Below the pieces are notes generated by a model that saw only the letters and a list, made by a program, of their open reading frames with translations, ran no database searches and was not told the origin of the DNA. The position numbers and the translations under genes were made by a program. A DNA stretch of 7,652 bases from NCBI GenBank assembly GCA_035315685.1, contig DATFXR010000543.1, forward strand, positions 1-7,652, given 5' to 3'. This document shows positions 1-5,010 of this stretch, piece by piece (the stretch's first letter is position 1; every line of letters begins with the position of its first letter). Origin of the DNA: QHWK01 sp035315685 (lineage in GTDB: Bacteria > Acidobacteriota > Vicinamibacteria > Vicinamibacterales > CAVVIG01).

Positions 1-1
1 G

Positions 2-1678
2 ATCAACGAGCAGGGCGCGCGGATCGCGCGGCACGCCGCCGACGACAAGGCCTACGTCGCCGGATCGATCGGGCCGCTCGGCATCCGGATCGAGCCGTGG
101 GGCAAGACCGGCGTCGACGAAGCGCGCGAATATTTCCGGGAACAGGCGCAGGCGCTCGCCAACGGAGGCGTCGACCTGTTCATCCTGGAAACGTTCCGCG
201 ACCTCAACGAGATCGGCGCCGCGATCGACGCGGTACGCAGCATTTCGGATCTGCCAATCGTCGCGCAGATGACCACCGAAGAGGACGGCAACACCCTCGA
301 TGGCACGCCGCCGGAGAAGTTCGCGCCGGCGCTGGAGCAGCGCGGCGCCACGATCATCGGCGTCAATTGCGCCGTCGGGCCGGCGCCGATGCTCGACACG
401 ATCGAGCGGATGGAAGCCGTCACGCGCCGCAAGCTGTCCGCGCAGCCCAACGCCGGCCAGCCGCGAGATGTCGAAGGCCGGAACATCTATCTGTGTTCGC
501 CCGACTACATGGCGTCCTACGCGCGTCGTTTCATCATGCACAACGTCCGGGTGGTGGGAGGCTGCTGTGGCACGACGCCGGAGCACATCCGCCAGATCAA
601 GACGGCGGTGCGCGCCATGGCGCCGGCGGTGCTGAAATCAGACGCCGACGCCGATCGCTCGGCTCAAGCCGTCGCGCGACACGAAGGCGACGCCGACGTC
701 ACCGGGCGTAGCGCGAAGGTGTCAGCCGAGCGTCTGGCGAAGGCTTCAGCCCAGCGTGAACCAATCTCATCACCGCCGGTGGCGCGCGACCGGAAATCGC
801 GTCTGGCGAACGCGCTGTCGCGGGGCAACTTCATCGTCGCCGTCGAGTTGCTGCCGCCGCGTGGATTTCAGACCGACCAGGTGATCGAACGCGCACGCAG
901 ACTCAAGATCGGCGGCGTCGACGTCATCAATATCCCCGACGGTCAACGCGCCGGCGCACGGATCAGCGCGCTGTCGCTCGCGGTGCTGATCGAGCAGCAG
1001 GCGGGCATCGAAACGGTCCTCCACTACTCCTGCCGCGATCGGAATCTGCTGGGCATCCAGTCCGATTTGCTCGGTGCCCACGCGATGGGTGTCCGCAATC
1101 TGATGCTGGTCACCGGCGATCCGGGACGCGTCGGCGACTATCCCGACGCCACTGCCGTCTTCGATGTCGACTCGATCGGGTTGACCAACGTCGTCTCGCG
1201 GCTCAACCGCGGCTGCGACGTCGGCGGCCAGTCGATCGGTGCGCCGACGGCGTTTCATGTCGGCGTCTCGGTGAATCCCGCCGCCTCGAATCTCGAGCAG
1301 GAGTTGCGCCGATTCGACTACAAGGTCGAGGCGGGTGCGGAATTCGTCGTCACGCGCCCGATCTTCGATCTGCGCGCGGTCGAACCATTCATGAAGCGCA
1401 TCGAGAGCGCACGCCTGCCGATCGTGGCAGGCGTGTTTCCGTTCGAGAGCGCCCGAAACGCCGAGTTCCTCGCCAACGAAGTGCCGGGTGTCCGCGTTCC
1501 AGACGCGTTGCTCGATCGGATGCGCTCGGCTGAAGACCGCGACGGGGCGGCACAGGAAGGCATCGCGATCGCGCGCGAGATTGCCGCTGAACTCCGGACG
1601 GTGGTGCAGGGCCTGCAAGTGTCGACGCAGTCGGGCGATATCGACGCGGCGCTCGCTGTCCTCGATGGACTTCGTTAA
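2..1678 (+). CDS. yitJ: Bifunctional homocysteine S-methyltransferase / 5,10-methylenetetrahydrofolate reductase (YitJ-like), 5'-truncated by window edge
   Basis: The reading frame is open from base 2 to the TAA at 1676-1678 (558 residues visible). The start lies outside the window. By comparison with Bacillus YitJ (about 610 aa), roughly the first 90 residues are missing. The first domain is a homocysteine methyltransferase barrel: its three zinc-binding cysteines are seen as GVNC (Cys at 368-370) and the Cys-Cys pair of GGCCGT (563-568). A low-complexity, Ala/Arg/Asp-rich linker follows at about 617-800. The second domain is a FAD-dependent MTHFR barrel beginning FIVAVELLPPRG, whose Glu (845-847) matches the catalytic Glu of the family, followed by SCRDRN and VTGDPGRVGDYP. 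In this family the N-terminal half moves a methyl group to homocysteine to give methionine and the C-terminal half reduces methylene-THF to methyl-THF, in the cytoplasm. The fusion is a known architecture. The linker is longer than I would expect. In Bacillus the gene has a SAM riboswitch, but the upstream region is not visible here. Confidence 0.93.
   Translation: MNEQGARIARHAADDKAYVAGSIGPLGIRIEPWGKTGVDEAREYFREQAQALANGGVDLFILETFRDLNEIGAAIDAVRSISDLPIVAQMTTEEDGNTLDGTPPEKFAPALEQRGATIIGVNCAVGPAPMLDTIERMEAVTRRKLSAQPNAGQPRDVEGRNIYLCSPDYMASYARRFIMHNVRVVGGCCGTTPEHIRQIKTAVRAMAPAVLKSDADADRSAQAVARHEGDADVTGRSAKVSAERLAKASAQREPISSPPVARDRKSRLANALSRGNFIVAVELLPPRGFQTDQVIERARRLKIGGVDVINIPDGQRAGARISALSLAVLIEQQAGIETVLHYSCRDRNLLGIQSDLLGAHAMGVRNLMLVTGDPGRVGDYPDATAVFDVDSIGLTNVVSRLNRGCDVGGQSIGAPTAFHVGVSVNPAASNLEQELRRFDYKVEAGAEFVVTRPIFDLRAVEPFMKRIESARLPIVAGVFPFESARNAEFLANEVPGVRVPDALLDRMRSAEDRDGAAQEGIAIAREIAAELRTVVQGLQVSTQSGDIDAALAVLDGLR
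713..757 (+). repeat. In-frame 24-bp tandem duplication in the interdomain linker
   Basis: Two 21-nt segments, 713-733 and 737-757, match at 18 of 21 positions with a 24-bp period. This gives an 8-residue protein repeat, AKVSAERL followed by AKASAQRE. The second copy contains the small palindrome GGCTTCAGCC, and a similar palindrome, GGCTCAAGCC, lies at 661-670. The repeat sits between the two catalytic domains, where extra length should be tolerated. It may be a simple duplication or a remnant of a dispersed palindromic element; the sequence alone does not decide. Confidence 0.55.
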
Positions 1679-1695
1679 CAGACCAGATGTATAGT
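1666..1695 (+). promoter_or_regulatory. Candidate sigma70-type promoter for the methyltransferase gene
   Basis: TATAGT at 1690-1695 differs from the -10 consensus at one position. TGGACT at 1666-1671 matches four of six -35 positions, with an 18-bp spacer. The -35 lies over the last codons of the upstream gene, and a transcript would begin near 1702, leaving an untranslated leader of about 80 nt. The call rests on two hexamers only. Read-through from the upstream gene is equally possible, because no terminator-like hairpin with a T tract is visible in the 105-bp gap. Confidence 0.35.
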
Positions 1696-1760
1696 CGCTC
1701 GGGCTGCGACCGGCATGTCCCGGCATACAGATTGAACGTTTTCAAGAGGTTGCGCGGAAT

Positions 1761-1784
1761 ATGCGTTGCTGTGAGGCAAACTGA
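1761..1784 (+). CDS. Possible 7-codon leader ORF (MRCCEAN) ending in a TGATG overlap with the methyltransferase start
   Basis: ATG at 1761 opens a frame of seven codons, with two adjacent Cys codons at 1767-1772, and stops at TGA 1782-1784. The last base of that stop is the first base of the downstream ATG. An AAGAGG purine tract at 1744-1749 could serve as its ribosome binding site, but the 11-nt spacing is rather long. The GAGG that serves the methyltransferase (1773-1776) lies inside this mini-ORF, so its translation would directly affect initiation downstream. Such short ORFs occur by chance, so this is offered as a candidate regulatory leader peptide only. Confidence 0.25.
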   Translation: MRCCEAN

Positions 1785-2485
1785 TGGCCTTATTTGAGCC
1801 GCAGCGTTCGAGTGAGAGTGAGGAGATCGGCGGATCCGACGCGGCGACGCGCGCGTTGTCGGTGACGGTGGTCGAGAACGATTTTGTCGCGCGCGTCTAC
1901 GAGAACATCGCGTGGGGTTACGACCTGGTCTTCGGACCGACGCTCCATCCCGGGCGCGTTGACGCGATCAAGCGCATGGCGATCAAGCCGGGCGACCGCG
2001 TGCTCGAAGTCGGCGTCGGCACCGGCATCAATGCCGATCTGTATCCGCCCGACTGCGCCGTCACCGGCATCGATCTTTCCAGCTCGATGCTCGAGAAGGC
2101 GCGCGAGCGCGTCGCGCGCAAGGGCGTGCGCAACGTCCGCCTCCTGCAGATGGATGCGGCGAACCTCAAGTTCGCGGACGACTCCTTCGACATCGTCTAC
2201 GCGCCCTACGTGATCAGCGTGGTGCCCGATCCGGTTGCCGTGACCCGAGAAATGCAGCGGGTCTGCCGGCCGGGCGGACGGATCGTGATCCTCAATCACT
2301 TCCGGAGCAACAACCCGGTGATGGCGTGGCTGGAGCGGATGATCTCGCCGTTCACGGTCCACGTGGGCTTCAAGTCGGACCTCGACCTGCCGGCCTTCCT
2401 CGCGCAGGCGGAGCTGAAGCCGCTGTCGATTCAGAAGGTCAACGTCCCGCGGATCTGGTCGCTGGTCACCTGCGTGAAAGAGTGA
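1784..2485 (+). CDS. Class I SAM-dependent methyltransferase, PmtA-like (probable phosphatidylethanolamine N-methyltransferase family)
   Basis: The product has 233 aa. The ATG at 1784 is preceded by GAGG at 1773-1776 with 7-nt spacing, which supports this start. The Rossmann-fold SAM site is clear: motif I VLEVGVGTG (residues 73-81), the acidic end of strand 2 in GIDLS (Asp97), the MDA segment with Asp124, and RVCRPGGRIVILNHF (159-173). The entry helix YENIAWGYDLVF with the following HPGR, and the late GFKSDLDLPAFL segment, resemble the Rhodobacter-type PmtA family, which methylates the amine of phosphatidylethanolamine towards phosphatidylcholine. The protein is longer than Rhodobacter PmtA (about 200 aa) because of a Ser/Glu-rich N-terminal extension of about 30 residues. 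No membrane segment is seen; PmtA enzymes act at the membrane surface. UbiE-like or other small-molecule methyltransferases are alternatives: the class is secure, the substrate is inferred. It lies 105 bp after the methionine/folate gene and converges on the M24 peptidase gene. Confidence 0.88.
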   Translation: MALFEPQRSSESEEIGGSDAATRALSVTVVENDFVARVYENIAWGYDLVFGPTLHPGRVDAIKRMAIKPGDRVLEVGVGTGINADLYPPDCAVTGIDLSSSMLEKARERVARKGVRNVRLLQMDAANLKFADDSFDIVYAPYVISVVPDPVAVTREMQRVCRPGGRIVILNHFRSNNPVMAWLERMISPFTVHVGFKSDLDLPAFLAQAELKPLSIQKVNVPRIWSLVTCVKE

Positions 2486-2486
2486 G

Positions 2487-2514
2487 TCGGGATTCGGGAT
2501 TCGGGATTCGGGAT
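2487..2514 (+). repeat. Heptamer tandem repeat, four perfect TCGGGAT copies
   Basis: Four uninterrupted 7-bp copies (28 bp) begin one base after the methyltransferase stop codon. They form the first half of the 107-bp convergent spacer. Heptamer arrays of this kind are a familiar intergenic feature in some GC-rich genomes, including acidobacteria. The role is unknown. Copy number may vary by slippage between strains. Confidence 0.85.
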
Positions 2515-2551
2515 TTGTTCTGAACCGCTGTCGCGCTGTCCAGCGAATCAG

Positions 2552-2592
2552 GACTTGCGACTTGCGACTTCCGACTTCCGACTTGCGACTCC
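2552..2592 (+). repeat. Second heptamer tandem repeat, GACTTGC/GACTTCC units
   Basis: Five 7-bp units run from 2552 to 2586 in the order GACTTGC, GACTTGC, GACTTCC, GACTTCC, GACTTGC, followed by a degenerate sixth unit that reaches the stop codon of the minus-strand M24 gene (2593-2595). The unit sequence is unrelated to the TCGGGAT array 37 bp away, but the period is the same. The 37 bp between the arrays hold only a weak CGCTG/CAGCG inverted repeat and no T tract, so I do not call a terminator. Confidence 0.85.
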
Positions 2593-3897
2593 CTAGGCCC
2601 CGAACGGCTCCTCGATCGACGGACTCTGCGGCGTGAACAACTCGGCGCCATTCGGCGTGATGTGCATGTCGTCTTCCAGCCGGACGCCGAATTCGCGCTT
2701 GATATAGACGCCCGGCTCGTCGCTGAACACCATCCCGGGCTGCAGCGTCAGCGCCTTTTCCCATCCGAACATGTTGTTTTTCACCAGGTAGGGCCACTCG
2801 TGTCCGTCCATGCCCATCCCGTGCCCGACGCGGTGTGAGAAGTACTTGAAGCCGGGCCCGTAGCCGGCATCCACGATCACCCTGCGTGCAGCGGCGTCGA
2901 TCGACTCGAGCGGCGCGCCGGGGCGCGCCGCGTTCAGCGCGGCGGTCTGCGCGCCGTGGACGACGTCGAAGACCTTCTTCATCTTGTCGGTCGCCTTGCC
3001 GAGCACGAAGGTCCGTGTGATGTCCGACTGGTAGCCCTCGACCGTACAGCCGTCGTCGATCATGATGATCGTGCCTTCGCGGATCGTCTGCGGTGTAATC
3101 GACCCGTGCGGCAGGGCGGTGTACTCGCCGACCTGCACGCTGGCGAAGCCGGGAAAACCGAGCCGTCCGTACGCGGCGGTAATCAGGCGGCTGCAATCGT
3201 TCTGTGTCATGCCTGGCGTCAGCGCCTTGAACACCGCTTCGTAGCACTGCAACGTCGCCTCGCACGCGAGGCGCATCAGATCCAGTTCGTGCTGATCCTT
3301 GATCATGCGGCAGCCGGCGGTGACCGGCGTCGCGCTGGTCACGTGCAGCCCCGGTGCGGCCCCGGCGATGCTGTCGGCGAACACGAACTTGGCCGTCTCC
3401 TCGACGCCGAGGCGCCCGGTCGCAATGCCGCGATCCTTCAGGCCCTGCGCGACGCGGTCGAACGGGCTCTCGTCTTCCTGCCAGATCGCGACGTCGGTGT
3501 GCTCCAGCGGGCCGCCGGCAAGCTGCTCGCGGGTTCGATCTTCCTCGAACCCCGGCGTGACGATGTACGGGTTACCGACCTTGGGAATGATCACCGCGGT
3601 GAGCCGCTCGCTGTTCCCCCAGCGGATGCCGGTGAAGTAGTTCAGCGAGGTGCCGCCGGCGAGGATGATCGCGTCGATCCTCTGCTCGCCCATGATCTTC
3701 TTCGCGCGCTCGATGCGGCCGCGCCGTTCGTCTGCCGAGATCGGCCTGGCGCGACCGCGCATCGACGACAGCGACGCGATGCTCGGTGGCAGTGGCCCGG
3801 ACGGCGGCTCGCCGCCGCGCGCGCGCTGAGCGGAGAGCCGCGTGACCGAAAGCCCCGCGGCCGCGCCGGCCCAGAGGAAGTTGCGTCTCGTGATCAT
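2593..3897 (-). CDS. Tat-exported M24B metallopeptidase (Xaa-Pro aminopeptidase / dipeptidase family)
   Basis: The product has 434 aa. The N-terminus TRRNFLWAGAAAGLS is a twin-arginine signal, with likely cleavage near RLSAQ (residues 20-24), so the enzyme should be exported folded with its metals. A creatinase-type N-terminal domain spans about 60-195. The pita-bread catalytic domain follows with all five metal ligands: Asp281 and Asp292 (IDDG and GYQSDITRT), His359 (SHRVGHGMG), Glu394 (SDEPGVY) and Glu408 (VRLEDD). The conserved substrate-site histidines His264 (LPHG) and His366 (DGHEW) are also present. The family uses two metal ions to cleave the bond before proline at the N-terminus of peptides or in dipeptides; which of these applies is not resolved. 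The ATG overlaps the stop of the upstream gene as ATGA, and GAGG on the minus strand (3906-3909) lies 8 nt before it, so translation is probably coupled. It looks complete. Confidence 0.92.
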   Translation of the reverse strand: MITRRNFLWAGAAAGLSVTRLSAQRARGGEPPSGPLPPSIASLSSMRGRARPISADERRGRIERAKKIMGEQRIDAIILAGGTSLNYFTGIRWGNSERLTAVIIPKVGNPYIVTPGFEEDRTREQLAGGPLEHTDVAIWQEDESPFDRVAQGLKDRGIATGRLGVEETAKFVFADSIAGAAPGLHVTSATPVTAGCRMIKDQHELDLMRLACEATLQCYEAVFKALTPGMTQNDCSRLITAAYGRLGFPGFASVQVGEYTALPHGSITPQTIREGTIIMIDDGCTVEGYQSDITRTFVLGKATDKMKKVFDVVHGAQTAALNAARPGAPLESIDAAARRVIVDAGYGPGFKYFSHRVGHGMGMDGHEWPYLVKNNMFGWEKALTLQPGMVFSDEPGVYIKREFGVRLEDDMHITPNGAELFTPQSPSIEEPFGA

Positions 3898-3909
3898 CTC
3901 GCCATCCTC
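3894..3909 (-). promoter_or_regulatory. ATGA stop-start overlap with internal Shine-Dalgarno site
   Basis: On the minus strand, the TGA of the glycosyltransferase-like gene and the ATG of the M24 gene share ATGA (3897 down to 3894). A GAGG site at 3906-3909 lies within the upstream coding end. This fixes the M24 start and implies one transcript with coupled translation. Confidence 0.8.
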
Positions 3910-4937
3910 GAAATCTCCTGCGCCGCGACGTCGGCTCCGTCGATCCGGGCGCGCTCAGGGGGCGCCGGTTGCGCGAGCAGCGCGTCGATGGCGTCGGCCC
4001 AGCGTCCGGCGAGCAGATCTTCCTGCGAAATGTACCTGCACCGCAAGACGCGCGGCATCCCCTCGACGAAGACGTCGTATTCGATGAACCGTCCGCGCGA
4101 CGTGTAGAGCAGCGCCGTCCCGTTGGCAACGCACTCCGACACGATGCCGTATCCGGGCTTGGAGACAACGACGTCGGCGGCCGCGACCAGATCCTGGTAG
4201 CGGAAGCCGTCGGGCACGTGCGACGGATCCAGAACGGTGAGCCGTCCCGATCGACGCAGTTCGTCGATGGGCAGCGCTGCGCCGTACGCCCCGAACGACG
4301 GCAGGACAGCGGGCCGCTCGCCGGTGGCGCCGACGGCGCGCCGGGTGTCCGCACGATCGCGGGTCGATCGACGAGCGATGAAAGGGATGTCGATCGTCAC
4401 TGCGGCCATTGCATCGAAGCCGCCATGAAGCGGCAGCCGCAGCGCGCGGGTCGCTTGCGCGTAGGCGGTCCGGATCGTCGCGCGCACGTCCGGCGCGATC
4501 CGATCGAATGCCGGATACGCGCCGTAGATCCAGTCCCACGTGAAATTGGCGATCGCCAGCGACGGAACGCCGGCGCGGGCCGCCGCCGCAAACGCGAGCG
4601 GCGGAATGTCGCCGACGACGAGGTTCGCGCCGGCCGCCTCGAGCAGCGCTGCTTCCGCGGCGACGCGCTGGTCGAACGTCTCGTAGAAGCGCGCCGCCCG
4701 GCGCGCCGAGTCTTCCTCGTCGATGTGCAGGCTGTCGTGCTGCGTGAGGCCCGAATCGGTGTCGAGGCGCTGCAGGATCACGCGATCGCTCGCGACTGGA
4801 TCGAACATCGCCGGTCTCAGCGTCGTTCTCACGATCGCCTCCAGCTCCGGCTGGTGCGCGAGCAGGGCGCCGATCAATTCGATCTGCCGGGCGCCGTGAC
4901 CGAACCCGTGGCCCGAGATGTAAAAGGCAATTCGCAC
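3894..4937 (-). CDS. Glycosyltransferase-like protein related to the N-terminal domain of plant L-arabinokinase
   Basis: The product has 347 aa and reads from a GTG at 4937. The frame is closed by a stop at 4965-4967 just upstream, and the family's N-terminal glycine-rich loop, ISGHGFGH (residues 8-14), follows at the expected distance. No Shine-Dalgarno site is evident. The fold is GT-B/MurG-like: residues 107-138 (VVGDIPPLAF ... NFTWDWIY) and the C-terminal nucleotide-sugar-type segment VVSKPGYGIVSE (257-268) followed by RGRFIEYD. From memory, these segments closely resemble the N-terminal half of plant ARA1-type arabinokinases. The GHMP kinase half is absent here, so the protein is a stand-alone version. 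It has no signal peptide or membrane helix, so it is probably cytoplasmic. The sugar donor and acceptor are unknown. It lies 73 bp after lon, with only a weak GCAGG/CCTGC inverted repeat between them, and overlaps the M24 gene by 4 bp. Confidence 0.82.
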   Translation of the reverse strand: MRIAFYISGHGFGHGARQIELIGALLAHQPELEAIVRTTLRPAMFDPVASDRVILQRLDTDSGLTQHDSLHIDEEDSARRAARFYETFDQRVAAEAALLEAAGANLVVGDIPPLAFAAAARAGVPSLAIANFTWDWIYGAYPAFDRIAPDVRATIRTAYAQATRALRLPLHGGFDAMAAVTIDIPFIARRSTRDRADTRRAVGATGERPAVLPSFGAYGAALPIDELRRSGRLTVLDPSHVPDGFRYQDLVAAADVVVSKPGYGIVSECVANGTALLYTSRGRFIEYDVFVEGMPRVLRCRYISQEDLLAGRWADAIDALLAQPAPPERARIDGADVAAQEISRMAR

Positions 4938-5010
4938 AGCGTGTAGGAGTGCAGGCCCGTCGCCCTACCCCACCCAGCCTGCGGGCCCATCGGTCCCACA
5001 CTCCACTGCA

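Noticed and set aside
770..1726. Minus-strand open frame of 318 codons opposite the MTHFR domain
   Set aside because: It is a shadow of the conserved reductase domain, with skewed Arg/Asp composition and no motif.
2531..2550. Rho-independent terminator between the heptamer arrays
   Set aside because: The CGCTG/CAGCG pairing is only 5 bp and is not followed by a T run on either strand.
2487..2592. CRISPR array
   Set aside because: The units are contiguous 7-mers without spacers, and there are no cas genes.
1790..3265. Minus-strand open frame of 491 codons spanning the convergent spacer
   Set aside because: It runs antisense through the methyltransferase, through both heptamer arrays, and out of frame in the M24 gene. 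It is open only because of GC bias and repeats whose length avoids stops.
2956..4107. Plus-strand open frame of 383 codons across the M24 and glycosyltransferase-like genes
   Set aside because: It is antisense to two well-supported genes, crosses their overlap, and shows no family motif.
4951..4982. Terminator or hairpin between lon and the glycosyltransferase-like gene
   Set aside because: There is only a 5-bp GCAGG/CCTGC stem with a 22-nt loop and no T tract.
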